A DNA stretch of 64,000 nt from Ipomoea triloba (Eukaryota > Streptophyta > Magnoliopsida > Solanales > Convolvulaceae): assembly GCF_003576645.1 (NCBI RefSeq), contig NC_044916.1, forward strand, positions 4,142,307 through 4,206,306. The letters are read 5' to 3'. A program made the translations under genes and the position numbers. This document shows, piece after piece, positions 22,172 to 31,762 of this stretch (positions within the stretch are counted from its first letter, which is position 1; the number at the start of each line of letters is the position of its first letter). The notes beneath the pieces are model-generated. The model was not told the origin of the DNA. It made no database searches and worked only from the letters and a program-made list of their open reading frames with translations.

Positions 22172-23087
22172 TAGTTTTATTTTTTACACCTCCGTCATAT
22201 AATCTGTCCCTTCTATCAACTCTGAAAATATTTATAAATTTCAAATGTAACCCGAACACCATCCATAGATAACCATTGATAACATCATTCAACAGTTATG
22301 ATCAAAGGTTATAATCTTACTGTTTAGGGTTCGAATGTGGTCAGTGGAGATGACATTTGTGTTGGGTGGAGGCTTGGAGAGGCGAATCTAGCATCAAATC
22401 ATCGAAACGCGACGTAGACTATACAAACATATGAAAATAAAATTGTGTTATTCCCTACTAGCTAGCTAAAACTTTTGGTATAGTGATATGCGCTTGATCC
22501 TGAAAATTTAAAATTTACATATATTCCCATGGAGTTAACAACCAACAACGGACAAATTATTAAAAATAAAAGTCAGAGTCAAAATGTGTCAAAATTATTG
22601 AAGTAGAGAATTAAACCTATATTAACATGATCATGACATATAGTACTATTATTTTATCTATAAAAAAATGAACAATAAAGTTGACATACTTTGTATATGA
22701 CACAATGGATATCCGTATGAGGTCTACATGACTAGACATGCATATACAAGCACAAAAATTGGTATTTGAATTTTCAGATACATGCATATATATTACTATA
22801 TGACTAATGCCTTCCATGTTGAACCTTATCTGATCTGCTTAAATTTTCTTAAGGAAAAAGTAATGATGCATACACATAATACGTATGCCATATCAGATTA
22901 GCTAATCGTTTAACGCCGTTATGCTCTAGTAGTTATCTCGCATTATAGCCGACAAAACATTATTGCATTTTTGTTCATATGTATGGATTTGGATGCATGT
23001 TCGAGGTGGGCTAGTTGTCATTTGCTAGTGTGGAAGTGCAGTGCGTCGCCCATCCTTACTTTTTCTACGTTGTTTTAATAATACATG

Positions 23088-23170
<83 letters not shown>

Positions 23171-23589
23171 AAGTGGAATTAGGCTTTGGATGTAGACACG
23201 TATCCAATTTTCACTTAGGGGATCTAATTGCACTATCCAGTTGACTTAAGGGATTAATTTGACACTTTTTCCTTATATGTTTGGTGGCAGCTTATAAGGT
23301 CGAGTCTAGTATCTTACCATCAAAACATGACACTGACGGTTATGTAAATATAAAGATTAAAGAAGTAAAGTTGTTTCCTCGTTACTAGTTGTAACTTTTG
23401 GTGTAATAGTATGTGGTTAATCTTGACAATTGGTATCATTAGTGGGGTGTAAGTGGTGGGAGGAAATTGTCGGACAACAACTCAAAGTTGTTTGAGGGCT
23501 GAGTCCAATATTTTGTCATTGAACAGTAGAGCTTATTAGTTATTATACACATCCTCTACTAACTATAGTGTTTGATCAAGATATTTTAT
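22172..23589. other. Intergenic DNA
   Basis: No supported gene. It contains the TC/TA microsatellite at 23090-23167. Confidence 0.35.
23090..23167. repeat. (TC)n(TA)n compound microsatellite
   Basis: About 16 TC units pass directly into about 22 TA units. Confidence 0.95.
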
Positions 23590-23599
23590 TTATTATAAA

Positions 23600-24192
23600 G
23601 GGAAAAGGGTCAAATAAGCCCTCCAACATTACCTAAGGAGTCAATTAGGCTCCTGAACATTTTAAAATAGCAATTAAACCCTTAAACATTGTATTTTGAT
23701 GCAAAAAAGCCCATAAACCTGTTAATGACCTGTGATCACAGGTCATTAGAATTCCAGCCAAATTTTCGGCACACTCCGGCCATATTCCGGCACAAAAGTC
23801 ACCGGCAACCATCGAACGGTCGCCGGTGACTCACTGGGTTGCCTCCTCACCGGAGAAGGCGACCCAGAAGGTCGCCTCCTCACCGGAGAAGGCGACCCAG
23901 TGGTCGCCTTCCCAGTGAGAAGGCAACCCAGTGGTTGCCTTCTCTCACCGGAGTAGTTACCTTCTCCAGTGAGTCACCGGCGACCTTTCGATGGTCGCCG
24001 GTGACTTTTGTGCCGGAGTGTGTCGGAAATTTGGCCGGAATTCTAATGACCTGTGATCACAGGTCATTAACAGGTTTATGGGCTTTTTTGCAACAAAATA
24101 CAATGTTTAAGGGTTTAATTGCTACTTTAAAATGTTCAGGGGCTTAATTGACTCCTTAGGTAATGTTGGAGGGCTTATTTGACTCTTTTCCC
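23600..24192. mobile_element. Long foldback Mutator-type MITE, perfect 9-bp TSD
   Basis: The two halves are inverted copies over roughly 240 bases each: GGGAAAAGGGTCAAATAAGC at the left is matched by GCTTATTTGACTCTTTTCCC at the right. Inner marks GACCTGTGATCACAGGTCATTA and GTCACCGGC / GCCGGTGAC are also mirrored. The flanking 9-mers are identical: TATTATAAA at 23591-23599 and 24193-24201. The GC-rich centre repeats GGCGACCCAG(A/T)(A/G)GTCGCC palindromes. A transcript would fold into one long hairpin. The 102-codon frame at 23839-24147 is a by-product of the palindromes. Confidence 0.85.
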
Positions 24193-24201
24193 TATTATAA
24201 A

Positions 24202-25716
24202 TAATATAATAAATGATATTTATTTATTTTTGTTTGATATATTATTAATTTAGTCCATACATATGCTTAGCAATTTCTCATTATTAAGAGTTAAAGAATA
24301 TGTATGTAATGCCTGCATAGGCAACTTAAATTAAGCTGGTAACAGGAGTGAAATTTGAGAGCAAAGAGCAAGGTGGATGGAGAAGTATTCTGGGATGTTT
24401 GAAATTAACTATTTAATTTATACATCTTATCAACCAAGTAATGTATACCTCCATTCATTAAGACCAATTTTAGAATATGGTAAGAAGTTGGTAGAATTCT
24501 TGTAGAACCACTACTTCTATATAAGAAATAGGTCAGTGGATAATGATTGATTTTGAGTCAAAGATAAGATTAATTATATTACTTAATTGATAGAGGGAGA
24601 ATAAAGCTCTATTCGATCACTACTCACTACTATGCAACTAACAACCTAATTAATTATAGTAATTAGCATTATGATGTTAATTACTGTAACATATTATGTG
24701 ATAACCTATGGCCTTATGGGGCGTAGATGAGATGGTATGTCTCTTTCTCCTTAATTATAGTTCTTGGATGGATTTGAGCCTCGGGAAATATAATTACTTT
24801 AAAAATTCTATGAGAATTATACCTAATACCGATTAGTTTCAGTATGTTGTGTGGATAAAACATTATTGATCCTAAAAATGCTGACAGGTAGTATACTCCA
24901 GCCCCCACCCCACTCCACTTTGTTGTCATTTGTAAAATCAACGCCGTTTTAGATAATAATAAAAAAAAAATAGTATTAGAATCCCTAATACACAATTTAT
25001 TTTTTATTTTTAACAAAAAGCAGTGACATTTTTTTTGTAAATATGGAGAAAAAATTTTCCACATCATTTTGGAGTAAACCTACAGTCTTTTGGCTTAAAT
25101 ATGCTTGAATAGATCAAGGCTAAAAATGTTTTTTTTTTTTTAAGGATAAATATGCATCATGGTTTTTTACTCGCATTACTTTAGACCAAATATGCATGAT
25201 CAAAACACACATTATTCTAGTTAAAATTTGTATCATTTTGATAGAAATAAACACGAAAAGATCAAGAAGGATAAACATTCATTATTTTGAGATAAACACA
25301 TATGACTTATTATTCAGATTTCTACTTATATCTACACAATTGTTACCCCTTCGATGTAAAGCCTAAATCTTCATTCCTCAGTGATGAATCTCAACACAAT
25401 ACTATGTTTACTTCCTAGTGGGTCACCCATCCTGTAACTGAGTTTTTTGACTGTCTGATTGTCATATCCTACTTAAAACCAATTAGTGATAAGTAGGTAA
25501 ATATTAATCATTATTTAACCACATCCTCCATGGTAAGCCACAACGCCACTCAAATTGAGCAGGAGCTAAACTCGAACAACCCGGTCGATGTCCAACACTC
25601 ACGTGATACACCATTTTCATAAGATATGATATATAGTGGATCAGGTCCAAATATAACTTCCCGCGCAGTTATGCGGTTAACACAAAAAGATGTACCTTAA
25701 GTACACAAATCATGCC
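24202..25716. other. Intergenic DNA
   Basis: No gene can be supported. Minus-strand frame 24714-25067 (117 codons) has no recognisable domain and a composition expected of AT-rich noise. Confidence 0.35.
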
Positions 25717-25747
25717 CGAGGAGCGCCTAGCGATTTTTTCAACCATG
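25717..25747. mobile_element. hAT-type MITE, CTAGGCGC family, terminal fragment B
   Basis: GAGCGCCTAGCGATTTTTTC followed by AACCATG is the family's right terminus (compare 1722-1751 and, inverted, 26439-26465). The rest of the element is missing. Just downstream (25770-25925) is a stretch of GGCCGGCCCG and GGCGGGCT words, similar in style to 18745-19085, probably another repeat family. Confidence 0.5.
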
Positions 25748-26438
25748 GTATACAGTACTAAAAAAATCAAAAGCCCATGGGCCGGCCCGTGGAACTCGCC
25801 AATCCGCGTTGGGCGGGCTAGAGTTGTATGAATCCTAACTCGCGTGCCTAACAGGCCGGCCCGCAAAAACCAACCAGAAATTAGGTCTGCGGAGTGAGTC
25901 GGCCCGCTTTGACAATACTACCGTGCATTACACGAGCGAAAATACTAGTGGATAGTAACATCATTATATTTGTCCTTATTCTCCCACCTTTAATCCTTAT
26001 GTGTTACTTTGCCCACACTCATTATCCGTAATATTAATCAATGCATAATATCCACGCTGATAAAATATGGATTTCAATTTTCAAAGACAACATCATTAAA
26101 AAAAAAAAAAAAAAAAAGAAATTACATTGGATTAGATGCTTTCAACAAATAATCCAATCCTCTCTTGGGTCCAAACAGCCTACCTAAGAAGTAAGAATCC
26201 CTTAGCTTGTCACCCATATAAATTAGTGCTAGCATGAATCACTAATACAAAATTGACTTTTTATGTTGATTTTTTAACATATATGTCTTTTTTATAAGTA
26301 TAGTATATCAAAATGACGTAGTAATATAAATATCAAGATATTATATAAGTTGGTTAAATAATTACTATATATTGTATTTTAAAAAAAATAAGAACATATG
26401 ACATTTATTTTATTTTTTTTTTAAATCATTGTATATTG

Positions 26439-26777
26439 CATGGTTGAAAAAATTGCTAGGCGCTCCTCGTGAGCCTATGTATTTTTTTATTTTTTAAAAA
26501 TTTGTTTAAACTTTTTAAATTTTTTAAAGACTAATAATTATAAATGATTTAATACTTTAATAGTTAATATTAAAATATTAAATATTTACCTAAAAATATT
26601 TAGAGTTTGAACAAATTGTTGTTAGTTCACTCAAAACGACGATGTCGTTTTGAGTGAAATAACTAGGGGTGCAAATAGGTCAAGCTGAGCTTTAAAAAAT
26701 TATGATAATATGCTAGGTGGCTAGTCAGCGCCTAGGCGCTAATTAATCGGCACCTAAGCGAAATTTTTGCAACACTG
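26439..26777. mobile_element. hAT-type MITE, CTAGGCGC family, copy C, perfect 8-bp TSD
   Basis: It begins CATGGTTGAAAAAATTGCTAGGCGC and ends with CCTAAGCGAAATTTTTGC then AACACTG. These ends are imperfect inverted repeats of each other. The flanking 8-mers are identical: GTATATTG at 26431-26438 and 26778-26785. The interior matches copy A (1245-1751) in reverse orientation. The 8-bp duplication is the hAT hallmark. Confidence 0.8.
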
Positions 26778-26795
26778 GTATATTGTATTTTTTAA

Positions 26796-26811
26796 ATATA
26801 TATATATATNT

Positions 26812-26889
<78 letters not shown>
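26796..26889. repeat. (TA)n microsatellite with a one-base gap
   Basis: The TA run is interrupted by an N at 26810 and a short T run, so its real length is uncertain. Confidence 0.9.
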
Positions 26890-26893
<4 letters not shown>

Positions 26894-27013
26894 GTATTAA
26901 ATAATTTACCTAAAAATATTTAGAGTTTGAACAAATTGTTGTTAGTTCACTCAAAACGATGTCCTTTTGAGTGAAATAACTAGGGGTGCAAATAGGTCAA
27001 GCCGAGCTTTAGT
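26890..27013. repeat. Partial second copy of the MITE C interior
   Basis: This repeats, in the same order and with few changes, bases about 26570-26692 of copy C (TTTACCTAAAAATATTTAGA, then the TCAAAACGA..TTTTGAGTG region and AACTAGGGGTGCAAATAGGT). Because it lies just beyond the one-base gap it may be an assembly product. Confidence 0.55.
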
Positions 27014-27856
27014 ATATGCGTTAATTATTTTAATTAGTATATACATCTGCCGGGGGGTTTAAACCATAATATATATCTTAATTTTAAAAAAAATTATTTC
27101 CAAATTTTGCTATACATACTACAAATCCGAAGACAATATATACATCAAAAAATAAAATGTAAAAAAATAAATAAATATATTGATTCACATTGTTCCCTAT
27201 ATAATCTTGCAATGGAGAAGGGGAAACAAAGTGAAGAAGAAAGGTTAAAATATTTGATTTTACATTTTTGTCTCAATTTTAACACCTATTTAACATAGAT
27301 TTAACAGAATGACCAAAATTGGGACAAAACCAATAGTTAAGGGGCCAACTTTAGTAAAATTAAAAATCGATGATAAAAATTGATAAAAGTCAATAGTCGA
27401 ATGATCATTTTTAAAATTAACTCTATATGTTATTTAAAACTTAATTAAAAAAAACTAAAAAATAGTCTATATACATGCTCCGCTGTATATTTTATTCAAT
27501 TCTATACCACTTTTGAAATAAAAAGTAGCATTAAATAATTCAGACTATATATTTAGTTAACCCACCAAGTTTTAAGTTAACTTATTAAGACCATTAAGTT
27601 TATCAATTTATGATTGTCGGGTACAATAATTTTTCGACCCTGACCCATTAATTTTTCAACTTTTTCAATCTAACCCTTTAATTTTAGACAAAGATTGGCA
27701 TCTCTGTTTTTTATTTTCTTAGTTATTCACAATTCGTCTTTTTTTTTATGAAGGACTAAAAATGTTTGTTTTTTTTAAAATATAATTATTTGGCCTCCAT
27801 CTCCACTAATGTTTTTAACTTTGCACTTAGCAGATTAAAAAACCAAAAAAATAATA
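27014..27856. other. AT-rich intergenic DNA
   Basis: Decayed words of the GAGTTAAT...GGTC Mutator-type ends appear around 27270-27425, but no complete element can be drawn. No gene is supported. Confidence 0.3.
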
Positions 27857-28115
27857 CTACCTCCGTCCCATTTTGTTTGTCTGATTCGGTTAATGAGGCT
27901 TGACTGAAGTTATTTTTAATTCAATTTTTCATAATATTAAATTTAGTATTAGTATATAAAATTTATATATTTAGAAAGTACATTAAGAGTATTAATAAAC
28001 ACAAAAAAATCAAATTTAAAAATAATTAAAAATTACTAAAGAAAATAAGTAATGAAGAAAAAGTTTGTTTGACCAATGAATAGTAAACATGACAGGTAAA
28101 ATGGGACAGAGGGAG
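27857..28115. mobile_element. Stowaway-type MITE, TA target site
   Basis: It starts CTACCTCCGTCCCATTTTG and ends AAATGGGACAGAGGGAG, the inverted CTCCCTCCGTCCCA ends of Stowaway (Tc1/mariner) MITEs. It is flanked by TA on both sides (27855-27856 and 28116-28117). Length is 259 bp. A related, right-end-decayed copy is at 53587-53845. Confidence 0.85.
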
Positions 28116-28353
28116 TAATAATAATAATAAACAAAAATAAAAATTCCAAGTTGGGTAAACGGTGCACATCTTAAAGGAGGAGAAAAGGTGCAAGTTGCCT
28201 AATTGGGTCATGGAAGACCAATTCCTTTAATTATAAATAAATAAACCAATAAGAAATTAAATAGTAAATAATAAAGTGCTGGAAGACCATAAGGCAATCT
28301 AGATTCTTTAACAGTCAACTTGAGAATCTATACAACCGCGGCGATTCGAAAAC

Positions 28354-28354
<1 letters not shown>

Positions 28355-28393
<39 letters not shown>

Positions 28394-28407
28394 TAATAAT
28401 AATAATA
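28355..28407. repeat. (TAA)n microsatellite
   Basis: A run of about 17 TAA units with one AAA interruption. Confidence 0.93.
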
Positions 28408-28458
28408 GATAATTTGAAGAATGACAAACTTAACTTGTAGGCATGTGCTATATATTCA

Positions 28459-28592
28459 TCAAGTCGTTAAACGGTGGACCATGGTCACAAAATAACGCCG
28501 TTTCAGTAAGTATGGGAAACGGCTGCCATTAGTCGTAACGAAGCTCCGTAACTGATACTATAGTTCATCTCAAAAGATACTGCCTCACATTT
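28459..28592. mobile_element. Hairpin-ended element H3, truncated (TGAAACTG subfamily)
   Basis: GTTAAACGGTGGACCATGG, AAACGGCTGCCATTAGTC and CATCTCAAAAGATACTGCC follow H2 almost word for word. The copy then stops abruptly at the start of the CACTA-like repeat at 28593, which probably truncated it by insertion. Confidence 0.55.
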
Positions 28593-29340
28593 GACTACAA
28601 AAAACGCGGATATAATGACGGACTCATTCCATAGCTAATTTAACGACAGAATAGCGACAAATTTAATTTTTTGTGTTCAATTGAAAGTTAGCGACGGACT
28701 GGCGACGACATTTGCGACGGATGAGTTTTGTCGTTAAATACGTAGCTATATTAGTCTTAAATTTTCGCGCAAAAATTTGAGACAATTTTATGACGAATTT
28801 TTCACAGGCGGTTTCCACTATTTCAATTGCTACCATTAGCGACGGAAATCAAGTTCCGTCGCTAGATTTCCAAGTGTTTTAGTTGTATGTACACCGTAGC
28901 GACATATTTGACCACCAAATCCGTCGCTAAAGTGAAACAAAAAACTCATGTATAAGACATAGCGACGGATTTAGTGGTCCGTCGCTAGATTTCCAAATAT
29001 TTTTAGTTGTATGTACACCGTAGCGGGGGATTGGGTGATCCGTCGCTAATTCTAGCGACGGACCACCAAATCCGTCGCTAAAGTGTAAAATAAAAAAACT
29101 CACATATAGCGACTGATTTGGTGGTTCGTTCGCTAGATTTAGTGACGGATCACTAAATTCATCGCTATGTCTTATACGTGAGTTTTTTTGTTTTACACTA
29201 CATCGACGGAGGCATTAATGTCCGTTGCTAGATAGCGACGGATATTAATGTCCGTCGCTATTTAACGACGGAATTAGTATCCGTCGGTAAGATTAATACA
29301 TGAAATTTTTTTAGTAAATAACCTCGCGACGGAGTTCCCA
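28593..29340. mobile_element. CACTA-like element remnant with GCGACGGA arrays
   Basis: It opens GACTACAAAAAACGCGG, one base off the CACTA terminus of 19237, and is filled with (T)CCGTCGCTA and TAGCGACGGA in both orientations. It includes three tandem near-copies of TTAGTTGTATGTACACCGTA-containing units. The right terminus (GTAGTG) is not found. Confidence 0.6.
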
Positions 29341-29556
29341 GAATGAGAGATCAATTATCCTAAGTAATAGGATTACCTCCCGAGAGGTAATGTGAAATTA
29401 AGAAAATGTAATATTACCTTGTTTGTTCAGTTGGGGTTTTGGGATGTAACATTAACTTGTTTAGTTGAGGTTATTATTTAAATTATGTTGTGTAATTTAC
29501 TTAAATTCCCTCAATACAAATAAGTAAATAAATGAATAAAATTGTATATATACATG

Positions 29557-30260
29557 GAGTAAATTACCAAAATGGTCCCTCGACTATATCGATTTCACCA
29601 ATTTGGTCCTACTTATTTTGACTTGGCTAATTCCATCCTTCGACTATCAAAATTTTAACCGTTTTAGTCCTCCGGTCACCAAAGAGAGAAGATGGCGAAG
29701 GGAGATAGATTTGATGGAGAATGGAAGAAATTTGAGAGAATGAAAGAAGTAGAGAGCAAGAACAAAGAAAGGGTTGCCGTGAATCGACTCAATTTTTTGC
29801 TGCAAAGCAATTTGAGGGTATGAAAAACCCTAACTATCTACGTCCCAAGCTATTAATATAGGATGCAGATTATATTTAGCGGAGACATGGAATTGCATCC
29901 ATCCGCCGTGTCGTTACCGTCGAGAAGCATGGAAAGCGCCATCTTTGTTTATTATTTGAGAAGGCCAAAAGAGACAAACTTGTAGTCTCGTAAATCATAT
30001 TGATCCAAAGCAACAAAAACTCACTAATTAAATAAACCATAAAAATCGGAAAACAACCAAAATCCAAGCATTATCGGAGGAAAGCCAGTCGGTGCTAAGT
30101 GAAATTCCAATAATATCCCTCAAAATAAGCCGTCTAAGTGACCGGAGGACTAAAACGGTTAAAATTTTGATAGTCGAAGGATGGAATTAGCCAAGTCAAA
30201 ATGAGTAGGACCAAATTGGAGAAATCGACATAGTCGAGGGACCATTTTGGTAATTTGCTC
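29557..30260. mobile_element. Mutator-type element with unrelated internal sequence, 10-bp TSD
   Basis: The ends are inverted repeats of about 130 bases: GAGTAAATTACCAAAATGGT on the left, ACCATTTTGGTAATTTGCTC on the right, continuing through GGTCCTAC, CCTTCGACTATCAAAATTTT and GTTTTAGTCCTCCGGTCAC. The flanks are identical 10-mers, TATATACATG at 29547-29556 and 30261-30270. About 29690-30110 is non-repetitive and more GC-rich, with an AGAGAGAAGATGGCGAAGG start. It could be captured host DNA (Pack-MULE) but no gene is recognised. Confidence 0.8.
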
Positions 30261-30270
30261 TATATACATG

Positions 30271-30560
30271 ACAGTATATTATTTTATATGTGTATAAATA
30301 TATTATTGTTACTATTATTTTTATTTTATTTTATTTTATTAATTATTTAGTATATATAAGGGTTGGTTTATAATTAACTGCAAAATTAAAATATTGAAAA
30401 GTAATGTAAGAATACCTAAGAAGATTGAGGTAATCATATTACCTTGAACATTACCTTCAAATCATGCGTGTGGTGGTAATATAAGATTATTGAGGTAATT
30501 AAATAACGTGAACCAAACAAAATTATGTAATATTACCTAGGCAATGTTACATCACTTGAA
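30271..30560. other. AT-rich DNA left of Copia-1
   Basis: It holds repeated ATTACCT and GTAATATTAC words, also present at 29375-29450. These may be the two ends of an element that Copia-1 and the Mutator-type element invaded. No gene. Confidence 0.3.
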
Positions 30561-30565
30561 CTGAC

Positions 30566-30700
30566 TATTAGGACTCTCTGAGTTTGAGTCACGTTAGGAC
30601 TAGCTATTCTACTCTACCTGAGACTCCCCTTGTATATATATCTCCTATTCCTCATCATTGTAATTGTTCAATTGAATCAATACAATATTCAGTTCTCATC
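30566..30700 (+). repeat. Copia-1 5' LTR
   Basis: A short LTR starting TATTAGGACTC and ending CAGTTCTCATC. It contains a TATA-like CTTGTATATATATC (about 30628-30641), and an AATCAATAC word near the end may serve in polyadenylation. It lacks canonical TG..CA ends when delimited by maximal identity. Confidence 0.9.
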
Positions 30701-30730
30701 TGGTATCAGCTAGCCTAGGTTTATTTTCCA

Positions 30731-31747
30731 ATGGCTGACGGCTCTGTTAATTCTTCCAAACGGACCGTTTCTGATGCAGCTATTTCTTCTGCGGTTTCTT
30801 CAGCAGCCGCTTCTCTGTCTGCTGCGCACCACTATGTTAGCATTAAGCTAACGAACAAGAATTTCTTGTTTTGGAGGACGCAGGTTATTCTGTTTCTTCG
30901 TGGGCACGACCTCATGGGTTTCGTTGATGGCACGAACTCTTGCCCTAATCGTTTTCTTCCCGTTTCTGAAGGCTCCTCCGCTGCTGCTGCTCTACCCAAC
31001 CCGCTGCATGCTCCATGGGTGCGCCAAGATCAGGCGGTCCTTAGCATGTTAATCTCTTCACTTTCGTCGGAAGTCATGTACCTCGCAATTGGTTGCACTA
31101 CGTCGCGTGATCTCTGGTTGGCGCTTGAGCAGGCTCTCGCCTCTTCCAGTCAAGCTCAGATTATGCATATTCTTGGACAGCTGCAAACAATATGCCAAGG
31201 TGATGCCTCCGCTGTCGACTACATTGCTCGTGCGCAAGTTATGGTGGAAGATCTAGCTCTTGCTGGCCGTGCGGTTCCTTTGGAGGATCAAAATATGTAT
31301 ATTTTCAGGGGTTTACGTCCAGAATATCACTCTGTCGTAGCCTCTTTGAATGTTCGAGGTCAGCCGGTGCGTCTTCCCGAACTCGCCGATCTCCTTGGCT
31401 CGCATGAGTTCGCTACCGGTGATAGCTATGGCGGTGTTCCAGCCCCTGCAGCTGCGGCTTTTGTTGGCCAGCGTGGTAGTGGAGGTCGGTCGCGGTCTTG
31501 GCGAGGCGGATCGAATCGTCGCGGTGGGACTCCGTCGCGTGGCGGTGCTGCTTTCGCCGACCAGCAGCAGCAGCAGGGCGGTGGTGTGCAGCGTGGACGT
31601 GGCTAGCATGGTGGTGGCAGGTCACGTGGGCGACGTGGTGGTAATTGGCAGCCTCAATGCCAATTATGTGGCAATTATGGCAATCTTGCACCAGCCTGCT
31701 TTTCTTTAATTGGCCGTGGACTCCAAGCTCATTTAACATATGTTGAG
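30731..31747 (+). pseudogene. Copia-1 gag, interrupted
   Basis: An open frame of 291 codons from ATG 30731 encodes the Gag/UBN2-like domain (KLTNKNFLFWRTQV near residue 39) and an Arg/Gly-rich tail. It stops at a TAG at 31604-31606. The frame continues beyond the stop into a zinc knuckle (C-X2-C...C, about 31659-31700) in which the conserved histidine is replaced by asparagine. Both the stop and the lost zinc ligand should impair nucleic-acid binding by Gag. Confidence 0.8.
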
Positions 31748-31762
31748 GATGCGCTGAATCTT

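Noticed and set aside
23839..24147. 102-codon Pro/Arg-rich frame
   Set aside because: It is produced by repeated GGCGACC palindromes in the centre of a foldback MITE, and no family or start context supports it.
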